Source of the DNA: Streptosporangium saharense
GTDB lineage: Bacteria > Actinomycetota > Actinomycetes > Streptosporangiales > Streptosporangiaceae
Length of the DNA: 64,000 nucleotides
Direction of reading: 5' to 3'
Assembly: GCF_014203715.1 (NCBI RefSeq)
Contig: NZ_JACHJP010000002.1
Location: 1 to 64,000, forward strand
Below the pieces are notes generated by a model. That model had not been told where the DNA came from. It did no database searches and saw only the letters and a list, made by a program, of their open reading frames with translations. The translations under genes and the position numbers were made by a program. Shown in pieces: positions 26,760 to 34,647 of the stretch; the first letter of the stretch is position 1, and each line of letters starts with the position of its first letter.

Positions 26760-27329
26760 TCAGGCGAGCAGCCGGTCGACCAGCCCGTCGAGGTAGTCAG
26801 GGGTGAGCGGGCCCGTGTCGAACAGGACGCGTATGTAGATCGGCGCCAGGAGATGGTCCAGCACCTCCAGGGCGTCGGGCGGGTCCTCGCCGCGGTCGCG
26901 GGCACGGTCGAGCATGGCCTGCAACTGCCTGGTGCGGTCGGCCAGGAGCGCGTCGCGCACCTGGAGGCCCTGCTGGCCCTCGCCCGACAGCGCGACGGCC
27001 AGCCGTACCACCGCCAGGCCGTCGGGTCCGGTGACCTCGCGAGCCACGTTGGCGGCGTAGGCGCGCAGGTCGCCTGCCAGGCCCCCGGTGTCGGGCATCG
27101 GCGACCGCGCGTTGAGCCGGGTCAGCAGCACGTCGCCGAGCAGGGCCTGGAGGTTGCCCCACCGGCGGTAGACGCTGGTGTCGGCCACGCCCGCGCGGGC
27201 CGCGACCTCGCCGACGGTGAAGTTTCCGTAGCCGCGCTCGCCGACCAGGTCGGTGACGGCCTGGTGCACCGCCGCGCGGAGCCGGGCACTGCGCCCGCCG
27301 GGCCGCCTGGCCCGCCCCTGCTCATCCAT
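26760..27329 (-). CDS. TetR-family repressor of the adjacent efflux gene
   Basis: 189 residues. Helix-turn-helix from AAVHQAVTDLVGERGYGNFT through VADTSVYRRWGNLQALLGDV (about 19-67); C-terminal domain of the TetR_C_11/16 sort ends with LDHLLAPIYIRVLFDTGPL. Divergent from the MFS gene at 27408 with a perfect palindrome at 27336-27366 directly before both starts, so it almost certainly represses itself and the pump. Confidence 0.93.
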   Translation of the reverse strand: MDEQGRARRPGGRSARLRAAVHQAVTDLVGERGYGNFTVGEVAARAGVADTSVYRRWGNLQALLGDVLLTRLNARSPMPDTGGLAGDLRAYAANVAREVTGPDGLAVVRLAVALSGEGQQGLQVRDALLADRTRQLQAMLDRARDRGEDPPDALEVLDHLLAPIYIRVLFDTGPLTPDYLDGLVDRLLA

Positions 27330-27335
27330 GCCCCC

Positions 27336-27366
27336 ACCCTAACGCAGTTGAGAACTGCGTTAGGGT
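27336..27366. promoter_or_regulatory. Perfect 31-bp palindromic TetR operator
   Basis: Two 14-bp arms (ACCCTAACGCAGTT and its exact complement) around a 3-bp centre GAG, lying 6 bp from the TetR start and 41 bp before the MFS start. Confidence 0.85.
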
Positions 27367-27372
27367 CTGTCT

Positions 27373-27394
27373 TAACGCAGTCGATAACTGCTTT
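27373..27394. promoter_or_regulatory. Second, imperfect copy of the TetR operator
   Basis: TAACGCAGT, CGAT, AACTGCTTT: the same core (AACGCAGT ... AACTGC) as the perfect palindrome just upstream, with a degenerate right arm. It sits between the perfect site and the MFS ribosome site, so binding here would block the pump gene in particular. Confidence 0.6.
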
Positions 27395-27407
27395 TAGGGG
27401 GATCTGT

Positions 27408-28811
27408 ATGAAGGCGTTGCTCACCCTGACCTGCGCGGGTCAGTTCATGGTGCTGCTCGACAATACGATCGTCGGCGCCGCCCTGCCCGACATGCAGCAG
27501 CGACTCCACACCGGGCTGACCGGCCTGCAGTGGATCGTCGACGCCTATGTGCTGCTGGTGGCCATGCTGCTGCTGTCGGGCGGCGTCTTCGCCGACAGGT
27601 TCGGCCGCAGGCGGATGTTCCTGGCCGGGGTTGTGGTGTTCACGGCCGCGTCGGTGGTGTGTTCGTTCGCGCCCTCGATCGGCTGGCTGATCGCCGGACG
27701 GGTCCTGCAGGGCGTCGGGGCCGCAGCGCTGAGTCCCGCCTCACTGGCGCTGCTCGCCGCCGCGTACCCCGCCCCGAAGGAGCGTGTCAGAGCTATCGGG
27801 TTGTGGGCCGGGTTCAGCGGCATCGGTCTGGCCGCCGGACCGCTGGCGGGCGGGATCCTGGTGGAGTCCTTCGGCTGGCCCGCCATCTTCCTGGTCAACG
27901 TGCCCATCGGGGCGGTCCTGCTGCTGGCCGGGCTGCGCGTGCTGGGGGAGTCCCGCAACCCGGGCGCGCCGCCGATCGACGTCCCCGGCACGGTCCTGTC
28001 CGTCGCGGGCGTGGGCGCCGTGACCTACGGCCTGATCGAGGGCGGTTCCCGAGGCTGGACCTCGCCGGTGATCCTGGGCGGTTTCGCCGCCGGGCTGGTG
28101 CTCCTGGCCGCGTTCGTCGTGGTCGAGAGCCGGGTGCCGACGCCGATGCTGCCGCTCCGGCTGTTCCGTCAGCGGCTGTTCACGGTGTCCAACACGGCGA
28201 TGGTCGTGGTCGGGTTCGCGCTGATGGGGTCGTCGTTCTTCTTCTCCCAGTTCTTCGTCTACGTCCAGGGCACGTCGATCCTGGTCGCCGGGCTGCGGAC
28301 CCTGCCCGCCTCACTGGCCATGGTGATCGTCAGCCCCTACGCGGGCCGGTTCGCGGCCAGGTACGGCTTCCGCGCCGTCGTCAGCATCGGCCTGGCACTG
28401 GCCGGGCTGGGGCTGCTGGCGCTGGGCTTCGTCCACGCCGACACCGGCTACGGGAACGTGTGGTGGCGGCTGGCGGTCGTCGGCATCGGGTTCGCCCTCA
28501 CCATGTCGCCGCTGACCGGGGCCGCCATCCAGGCGGTCAGCCCGCAGGAGGGCGGTCTCGCCTCGGGCGTCAGCAGCACCACCCGGCAGATCGGCGCGGT
28601 GCTCGGCGTGGCGGTGCTCGGGGCGATCGTCCACACACGGGAGTCCGGTGGCGCCTCCTTCGAGTCCGGTCTCAACATCGCCTTCCTCGCGGCGGGTGTC
28701 GTGACGCTGGGCTGCGCCGTACTCACCGGTCTGTGGTTGACCGCCACAAACCAGGACCGAACGGTCAGCGAGCCGTCGCTGACAGCTTCTCCCGGTCGGT
28801 CCACGTCGTGA
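27408..28811 (+). CDS. MFS drug efflux transporter (DHA2/EmrB-QacA type)
   Basis: 467 residues with about 14 hydrophobic segments. Diagnostic motifs: LDNTIVGAALP in helix 1 (motif D), GGVFADRFGRRRMF (motif A, loop 2-3), and AGPLAGGILVESFGWPAIFLVN (motif C and following). Proton-driven export of toxic compounds across the membrane is the family role. Its operator pair ties it to the divergent TetR gene. Confidence 0.93.
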   Translation: MKALLTLTCAGQFMVLLDNTIVGAALPDMQQRLHTGLTGLQWIVDAYVLLVAMLLLSGGVFADRFGRRRMFLAGVVVFTAASVVCSFAPSIGWLIAGRVLQGVGAAALSPASLALLAAAYPAPKERVRAIGLWAGFSGIGLAAGPLAGGILVESFGWPAIFLVNVPIGAVLLLAGLRVLGESRNPGAPPIDVPGTVLSVAGVGAVTYGLIEGGSRGWTSPVILGGFAAGLVLLAAFVVVESRVPTPMLPLRLFRQRLFTVSNTAMVVVGFALMGSSFFFSQFFVYVQGTSILVAGLRTLPASLAMVIVSPYAGRFAARYGFRAVVSIGLALAGLGLLALGFVHADTGYGNVWWRLAVVGIGFALTMSPLTGAAIQAVSPQEGGLASGVSSTTRQIGAVLGVAVLGAIVHTRESGGASFESGLNIAFLAAGVVTLGCAVLTGLWLTATNQDRTVSEPSLTASPGRSTS

Positions 28812-28948
28812 ACCACCCGGCGCGGCCGTGACGCAACCATGACGCGGCGCGGACGAGGCGAGGACACGGCCGATCGACAGTGGACGAGGTCGACCGGTGG
28901 CCGTCGGACAGAGGGCCACGGCGAGGATGATCGCGGAGAAGGAGAAGC

Positions 28949-30172
28949 ATGACTGACGACGGGAACCGGGGCTGGCGTTCGCCGTCGCGGGTCACCGCCG
29001 GTGCCGCCGCGCTGATGATGGCCTGCGCCGGGCCTGCCGTCGCCGCCCCAGCGCAGGCCGGGAACGTGCAGAGGGCGATGGAGGAACTGGCCAGGGTTCC
29101 CGGGGTCGTGGGGGCGGTCGGCGGGGCCTACGTCGATGGGAGATCCATCGGGCTGGGCAGCGCGGGCACCCGGTTGCTGAACGGCGGGGGAGGGGCGATC
29201 CCCGCGAACGCTCGCTTCAGGATCGGGTCGCAGACCAAGGAGATGGTGGCCACCGTGGTGCTGCGACTGGTCGAGGAGGGCAGGCTGGGCGTGGACGACA
29301 AGCTCGGCCACCTGCTGCCGGTGGTGGTGAGCGAGGATCTGGTCGCGCGGGCCGACGAGATCACGGTACGGCAGATGCTCCGGCACACCTCCGGCATTCC
29401 CGACTGGTACGCCAAGGAGCCGAACCCGGACGGGAGCGAGGGGGACATCTCGTTCGACGTGTTCGACTTCACCACCCACTACCGGCCGCTCGACCTGGTG
29501 AGGTGGAGCCGCGACCGGCCCAGGACCGGGGAGCCGGGCGAGAAGTACTCCTACTCCAACACCAACTACACCCTCCTCGGCATGGTCGTCGAGAGGGTGA
29601 CCGGCCACGGCCTGGCCACTGAGCTGCACAGACACCTGTTCGGCCCGCTCGGGATGACCAGGACCCACCTTCCCGTCAAACCACCGGAGGGCATCAGGGG
29701 GCCGCACGGCCACGGCTACTATCCCGACGCCAACGGCAGGCTGCGCGACGTGGACCGGTTCAACGCCAGTTTCGGCGGGGCGGCCGGAGGGGTGGTCTCC
29801 ACCGCGCACGACGTGAGCGTCTTCAGGCGGGCGTTCTCCCAGGGCAAACTGCTGCCGCCGGAACTCCAGCGGGTCCTGACCGACCGGCTGCCCAACGACC
29901 CGCCGCCGGGTGGAGGCGGCCCCGCCTTCTGCGACGGCGAACTCGACGGCTTCTTCACGGGCGGGAGCACCGCCGGCTACCTCGCCATGACCTTCTACAC
30001 GAAGGACGGCAGCCGCCAGCTCTCGATGTCGACCACCCTGAGCGTCAAGGACATCAACGGCCCGGCCGAAGGCATGTTCAAGGCCGTGGAGACCGTCTTC
30101 TGCCCATCCACAGCAGCAAGACGTGCTCTGCCACCGATCGGAGCCGTACGGCACGCCGCTGCCGCGAGGTAG
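28949..30172 (+). CDS. Exported serine hydrolase (D-Ala-D-Ala carboxypeptidase/beta-lactamase fold)
   Basis: 407 residues, ATG after GGAGAAGGAG. N-terminal signal (RVTAGAAALMMACAGPAVAA, cleavage near 33). Nucleophile motif S94-Q-T-K97, second motif Y202-S-N in KYSYSNTNYT, and FTGGSTAGY for the third motif. A QMLRHTSGIPDW segment is typical of class C/R61-like enzymes. Two cysteines (FCDGE, FCPST) may bridge. Acts outside the cell as a peptidase or esterase. Confidence 0.9.
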   Translation: MTDDGNRGWRSPSRVTAGAAALMMACAGPAVAAPAQAGNVQRAMEELARVPGVVGAVGGAYVDGRSIGLGSAGTRLLNGGGGAIPANARFRIGSQTKEMVATVVLRLVEEGRLGVDDKLGHLLPVVVSEDLVARADEITVRQMLRHTSGIPDWYAKEPNPDGSEGDISFDVFDFTTHYRPLDLVRWSRDRPRTGEPGEKYSYSNTNYTLLGMVVERVTGHGLATELHRHLFGPLGMTRTHLPVKPPEGIRGPHGHGYYPDANGRLRDVDRFNASFGGAAGGVVSTAHDVSVFRRAFSQGKLLPPELQRVLTDRLPNDPPPGGGGPAFCDGELDGFFTGGSTAGYLAMTFYTKDGSRQLSMSTTLSVKDINGPAEGMFKAVETVFCPSTAARRALPPIGAVRHAAAAR

Positions 30173-30189
30173 TGGCGTCCCGGCCCTCC

Positions 30190-30690
30190 TCAGCGCCTCA
30201 TCCAGATCCATCCCCTGCTGTCCTCGAAGGCCGAGCGCGGCCAGGGCGGTCTTCCCCGGCTTGACCACCGGCGGCCGTCCCAGTGCCACGCGTCCCCGTC
30301 CCGATCGAAGACCCAGACGTTGGTCGCGGACGTTCCGGAGACGACCTCGGGGTACCGCAGGCCCACCGGCGGGCGGGTGGAGCGCCATCCGTGTCCGTCC
30401 CAGTGCCACAGGCCGCCGCCGTATGGGCTGACGACCTCACCGTCGGTACCCACCGCCCACGCCTCGCCGGGCGCGACCGCGACGACCCTGGTCATCTCGG
30501 CGCCCCCAACGTTCGTCTCCGTCCACACTCCCGCGGACAGAGCCAGGCTCTCTTCGGTCGGAGTACCTCTCCCCGAAGGGTTCCGCGAGTCCGCGGCGCC
30601 GTCGGCTGAGCATCCCGCCGCGGTGACGCCCAGCACCGCGATCGCGACCAGTGGCCCGATCACGAGCGGACCGTACGGAAACCGTGCCAT
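30190..30690 (-). CDS. Putative lipoprotein, probably C-terminally truncated
   Basis: 166 residues from ATG 30690. Signal and lipobox VTAAGC (C27 lipidated). The mature part has two tryptophan-rich repeats, LWHWDGHGWR and AWHWDGRRWS, separated by about 40 residues, each following an A/V-W-V/A-V-G/F-D motif. These look like blades of a beta-propeller; such lipoproteins usually have five or more blades. The frame ends abruptly at GWIWMRR next to the serine hydrolase 3' end, suggesting loss of the C-terminal half. Confidence 0.65.
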   Translation of the reverse strand: MARFPYGPLVIGPLVAIAVLGVTAAGCSADGAADSRNPSGRGTPTEESLALSAGVWTETNVGGAEMTRVVAVAPGEAWAVGTDGEVVSPYGGGLWHWDGHGWRSTRPPVGLRYPEVVSGTSATNVWVFDRDGDAWHWDGRRWSSRGRPPWPRSAFEDSRGWIWMRR

Positions 30691-30756
30691 GGAGCAGGAA
30701 CCTACACGCCCCGATCCGACCGGCCACGAGAACACCCCGCCCCTGAACGGCGTCGG

Positions 30757-31869
30757 TCACAGATAGGGCCCCAGGAGCAGCCGGGCGGCTCGTTCGCCCA
30801 TCAGCAGGTGCGCCGCCGGGTCGGGGTGCAGGCCGTCGGGCAGCGCCCTGGCCTCGTCCGGCCCGAGGAGCTCGCGCCCGTCGAGGTAGCGCAGCGCCGG
30901 GTCGGCCCGGACGCCGACGACCTTGGCGAGCAGCGTGCGGACGCCCGTCAGGGTCAGCGCTCCGGCGCCCGGAGACCCCAGGGCGCGTTGGCGTCCGGTC
31001 TCCGGGTCGGGCGCTGTGGGTCCGGCCTTGGTCTCCAGTTCGGCGAAGGGGGTCGGTGAGACGAGCACGATCGGAGTGTCCGGATGGCCTTCGCGGATCG
31101 TGTCGAGGAAGCCGTGCACGGCGGGGACGAAGGTGCGCTCCCGCATCGACGCCCGCCCGACGATGTTGATCCCGACCTTGAGCGTGATCAGGTCGGCCGG
31201 GGTGTCCCGGATGGCGCGGGCGACCTCCGGATCGAGCATGGCGTTGCCACCGAATCCGAGGTTGGTCAGCGCGGCACCGGTCGTCAGAGCGGCGACGGCA
31301 GGCCAGGTCAGGGTCGGGGCGGGCGCCTCCGGGCCGTGGCTGACCGACGAGCCGTAGTGCACCCACGCCACGCCGGGCGGCGGGGTCGGGGCGAGCAGCG
31401 GCGCATCGGAGTCAAGCGTGCGCAGCTCGACCGCCGCGCTGTGCGGCAACCAGATCTCGACGTCCTTCTCTCCCTCGGACAGGTCGTCGAAGCGCACGGT
31501 CTCGGGAGGTCCCGGAATCAGCCGCGCGTTGGCGAGGTTGACGGTGAGGCTCAGCGCGTCTCCGGCCGTGGCCGGTACGCGGGCGAGCACGGTGCCGTCG
31601 ATGGCGAGGTCGAACGACGCCGACAGCGGGCCCGCGCCCATTTTCGGCACGGTGACGTGTACGCCAAGGGCCAGCGACCGCGCTGCCGTGCGCAGGCGCA
31701 GGCGGACCCCGGCCGCATGCGAGACGACCAGGTCCATCCAGCCGTCGTGCAGGCGTGGCCGGGTCCAGGCAGGGAGCCGTCGTGGCCGGATCCCGTCCGG
31801 GGTGCGTTCCAGATCGAGCGCGCCGAGGATCGCGACCCGGTCGTCGGGCAGGCGGATGTGGTGGGTCAT
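30757..31869 (-). CDS. SGNH/GDSL-type hydrolase with N-terminal sandwich domain
   Basis: 370 residues. The first 160 form a beta-rich domain. The hydrolase part carries block I HYGSSVSHG (nucleophile S175), block III GFGGNAM, GINIVGR and the terminal DGLHPDPAAH with the Asp/His pair. This two-domain layout fits carbohydrate esterase-type SGNH proteins. No signal peptide, so it is cytoplasmic. A TetR relic lies just upstream on the other strand, perhaps its lost regulator. Confidence 0.85.
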   Translation of the reverse strand: MTHHIRLPDDRVAILGALDLERTPDGIRPRRLPAWTRPRLHDGWMDLVVSHAAGVRLRLRTAARSLALGVHVTVPKMGAGPLSASFDLAIDGTVLARVPATAGDALSLTVNLANARLIPGPPETVRFDDLSEGEKDVEIWLPHSAAVELRTLDSDAPLLAPTPPPGVAWVHYGSSVSHGPEAPAPTLTWPAVAALTTGAALTNLGFGGNAMLDPEVARAIRDTPADLITLKVGINIVGRASMRERTFVPAVHGFLDTIREGHPDTPIVLVSPTPFAELETKAGPTAPDPETGRQRALGSPGAGALTLTGVRTLLAKVVGVRADPALRYLDGRELLGPDEARALPDGLHPDPAAHLLMGERAARLLLGPYL

Positions 31870-31983
31870 ACGGTGTGCTCCCTGTCGTGGTCGAAGACGA
31901 TCGCCGCCCGGATGCCGGAGTGCTCCGGTCCCTGTGTGACATGGCGTTCGGCCTGCTCGATCAACGGCACGCCCTGTCCTGCC

Positions 31984-32243
31984 TCAAGGTTCTTCCAGAC
32001 CGTCGCGGCCTCGCCCGCGCTCGTCGCCCGCGCCAGGGAAATTTCCTCCGACCTCCAGCGGCCCCTCGCCGACGGGCTCGAACAGGACCCCGCCTTCGAC
32101 GGCGACGCCCCGCTGTTCGCCGCCTTCTTCGTCGCCGGTTACACCGCCGTGCTGGTGGAGACCCCCCGGCGCCTGATCGCCGGAGACCAGGCCACCACCG
32201 CGCCCGCCTGCGACGCCTGTCCGACACCCTCAGCACGCCGTAA
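31984..32243 (+). pseudogene. TetR-family regulator, C-terminal relic
   Basis: In one frame: FFQTVAASPALVARAREISS, LQRPLADGLEQDPAFDGDAP, LFAAFFVAGYTAVLVETPRR. After a shift: RARLRRLSDTL and a stop at 32243. This is a clean TetR C-terminal domain, but no helix-turn-helix precedes it. Divergent from the SGNH gene, where a regulator would be expected. Confidence 0.7.
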
Positions 32244-32390
32244 CGCTGGCCGCTCGCCCTACACGGCTTGACGGACAGAGTCTGGGCAGGTCGTGCGCGG
32301 CCTCTTCACGGCGACAAGGCGCTGGTGCCTTCGTTCAAGGTCTACGGCGTCGATCAGGTCGCGTCGCATGTCGTGCACGGGCCGACCGGC

Positions 32391-32418
32391 GCCCCCGCGC
32401 CATCGACGGCGCGGGGGC
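32391..32418. terminator. GC-rich hairpin terminator
   Basis: GCCCCCGCGCC, loop ATCGAC, GGCGCGGGGGC: a perfect 11-bp stem with 6-base loop, 20 bp beyond the stop of the minus-strand small exported protein gene. Confidence 0.75.
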
Positions 32419-32437
32419 TGGGGTGTTCCGGTGCCGG

Positions 32438-32674
32438 TCAGTTGTTGGGACGCCAGAGGGCGACCTTGCCCTCGGTCCACTCGACGCACCGGTAGTTGGA
32501 GGGGGCCAGCTTCAGGTCGATCTGGCAGGAGCGCCAGCCGGCTGCGGTGTTGGGGTAGAGCTTGATCGCGGTGCCCCAGGCGAGCGCAGGCCCGGCGCTG
32601 ATCACCAGACCGGTCACGATCGCGGCAGTGGTGGCGCCGACGGCGGCGAGGCGACGGACGACAAGACGCTTCAT
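32438..32674 (-). CDS. Small exported protein
   Basis: 78 residues from ATG 32674 (AAAGGA upstream; earlier in-frame starts lack a signal). The signal peptide runs to about residue 35 (RRLAAVGATTAAIVTGLVIS, cleavage after ALA), leaving a 43-residue mature peptide with two cysteines (WRSCQID, YRCVEW) for one disulphide. Ends GKVALWRPNN. No family recognised. A strong terminator follows. Confidence 0.7.
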   Translation of the reverse strand: MKRLVVRRLAAVGATTAAIVTGLVISAGPALAWGTAIKLYPNTAAGWRSCQIDLKLAPSNYRCVEWTEGKVALWRPNN

Positions 32675-32834
32675 ATTGAGAGGATCCTTTCGTGGCGAAG
32701 GGCTCATCCTGCCCGCGAGAACGGTGCAGACGCGAATGACGACCACGACGCACTTCCTCACCACCAGGCCCCTGAGCAGGCAATAAGGCGCAAAGGCCGG
32801 TTACGGACTGACCGGATCGACCCGCAACCTGACC

Positions 32835-32902
32835 AGGTGATGCCTCCGGAACGCCCCCCGTCCGCCGCCAGACTGACGGGAGGCGTCCCGGAGGCATCAC
32901 CT
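32835..32902. repeat. Long inverted repeat (28-bp arms)
   Basis: Arms 32835-32862 and 32875-32902 are complementary at 26 of 28 positions around a 12-base loop. The outer 15 bp (AGGTGATGCCTCCGG) are perfect. It lies in a gene-free region 160 bp upstream of the small exported protein gene. It could be a terminator for a lost gene, or one end or the whole of a tiny mobile repeat. Confidence 0.8.
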
Positions 32903-33272
32903 CCCTCCCCGAACTCGCGCGCAGATCGTCAGAAACATCCCGCACGTCGAGAACAACCGGGCCATCACCTCGCCAGTGGGATCGGCTACCAGGGCCCCGT
33001 CCACCGCCCTTGTCGTCATCGATGTGTAGGTCGTCAGGAACGCCCTGTAGCTGGAGCACGCCGTACGCCTCCTCGAAAAGGGACCACCGCTGACGTCGCC
33101 GCCCGCGAGGCGGGCTTCACCGTGGTCTTCGTCCAAGCGCTCACCCAGGCGGGAGTGCCGGTACGGCCCCGCCACGTCAGCGGCTATGCCGCGTAGCACC
33201 TGACCCGGCGCTACGCGTCGGAGAAGAGCAGGTGCGGGCGCGAAGGCGAACGGAATCGGCTGCCTGGCGGGC
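32903..33272. other. Gene-free stretch
   Basis: No supported gene. A minus-strand frame ends in the right arm of the inverted repeat (stop at 32897-32899), which would fit a decayed gene with its terminator, but its sequence has no recognisable domain. Confidence 0.4.
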
Positions 33273-34499
33273 TCAGGGGGTGAGTTGGAGGAAGTGGGAG
33301 AGGACGAGGCCGGCGGCGCCGAGGAGGGTGGAGTCGTCGTGGAGGGCGGAGAACGCGATCTGCGGCTGGCTGCCCGGATGGGCGGCGGTGCGTTGCCGTA
33401 CCCGCCACTCGATCTTGCCGCGCAGTGCTTCGCCGCCCGCGACCACGTCGCCGTGCAGGATGAACAGTCCGGGGGCGAGGAGCTGCTGGATGTTCGTGAT
33501 GCCGACGGCGAGGTTGTCGACGTACCGGTCGAACAGCTGGGCCGCCCCGGGGTGGCCCTTGGCGGCGAGGCGGGTCAGCGGTCCGACCGTCAGGGTGGAC
33601 GCCGAGGGCAGGTTGAGCCGGGCCGCCTCGTCGCGCAGCCAGCGGTGGGTGGCGATGGTCTCCCAGCAGCCGCGCTGGCCGCAGCGGCAGGGCAGGCCGT
33701 CGACCTGCACGATGCTGTGCCCGATCTCGCCGCCCGCGCCGCCCGGCCCGCGGTGCACCGAACCGTTCAGCACCAGTCCCACGCCGAGTGCCTCTCCGGC
33801 GTAGAGCGAGGCGAAGGTGGACAGCCCGCGTCCCTGCCCGAACCAACGGTCGCCGAGAGCCTGGACGCGCGGGTGCAGGTCGACGTAGACGGGCAGGCCG
33901 GTGCGGTCGGCGATGAGCGGGCCGATCGGCAGGCCCGCCAGACCGGGTGCTAGGTTGACCTGCACGATGGTGCCGCTGTCGGTGTTGACCATGCCGCCGA
34001 CCGCGATGCCCACGCCGAGGGCGGCCGGTCGGTTCGGGGCGAACAGTTCGTCCAACGCGTCGGCGACCGCGTCGACGACCAGGTCGGCGTCGCGGGTGTC
34101 CGCTGGATACTCGCGGCTCGCCGTGGTCAGGATCGTGCCGCCCGCGCTGACGAGCGCGGTCTCGACGTGTCCGGGCAGCAGGTGGACGGCGGCGATGGGT
34201 GGGCTGTTGGGGGAGAACCACAGCGGGCGCGACGGTTTGCCACCGGCCGCGCTGCTGGGCTGGGGATCGCCCTCGGCCAGCATCTCGCTGTCGATCATCG
34301 GCTGCACGATGGAGCCGATCGTTGCCCGGCTGACCTCGGTGAGCCGGGCCAGGTCGGCGCGGGACAGCGGGCCGACGTCGTAGAGCGCCTGCAGCACCCG
34401 GGCGCGGTTCACCTGGCTGACCGTGTTCGGGGAGATCAGCGGCGAGTGAGGCCGGGGCGGCGGGGCCGTCGCCTCCGGGCGCGTCCACTCCGATTGCAC
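33273..34499 (-). CDS. ROK-family transcriptional regulator (first of two)
   Basis: 408 residues from a GTG with GGGAGGG upstream. The N-terminal winged helix (NRARVLQALYDVGPLSRADL, LTEVSRATIGSIVQPMID) leads into the ROK sugar-kinase-like domain with the zinc site CRCGQRGCWET and GPGGAGGEIGHSIV. Members are sugar-responsive repressors (NagC/XylR/Mlc). It follows a close paralogue on the same strand (139-bp gap). Together they lie upstream of the sugar ABC operon at 36076. Confidence 0.92.
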   Translation of the reverse strand: MQSEWTRPEATAPPPRPHSPLISPNTVSQVNRARVLQALYDVGPLSRADLARLTEVSRATIGSIVQPMIDSEMLAEGDPQPSSAAGGKPSRPLWFSPNSPPIAAVHLLPGHVETALVSAGGTILTTASREYPADTRDADLVVDAVADALDELFAPNRPAALGVGIAVGGMVNTDSGTIVQVNLAPGLAGLPIGPLIADRTGLPVYVDLHPRVQALGDRWFGQGRGLSTFASLYAGEALGVGLVLNGSVHRGPGGAGGEIGHSIVQVDGLPCRCGQRGCWETIATHRWLRDEAARLNLPSASTLTVGPLTRLAAKGHPGAAQLFDRYVDNLAVGITNIQQLLAPGLFILHGDVVAGGEALRGKIEWRVRQRTAAHPGSQPQIAFSALHDDSTLLGAAGLVLSHFLQLTP

Positions 34500-34630
34500 G
34501 CTACAGTCCCTCCCGATCAAGACGGAACATCCAGGCGCCCAGAGCGGGCGTGGTTGCGCGTGATCTTTTTCCTACCGCAATATACGGGTCGTTCCGGCGA
34601 TCGTCGCGTGGCATGTCGTCCTCCTCTGGG

Positions 34631-34647
34631 CGTCGGCTCAGCCGACG
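34631..34647. terminator. Candidate hairpin at the end of the second ROK gene
   Basis: CGTCGGCT, one base, AGCCGACG: a perfect 8-bp palindrome that overlaps the stop codon at 34638-34640 and lies between the tandem ROK genes. Could be a terminator or an operator for the downstream ROK gene. Confidence 0.4.
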
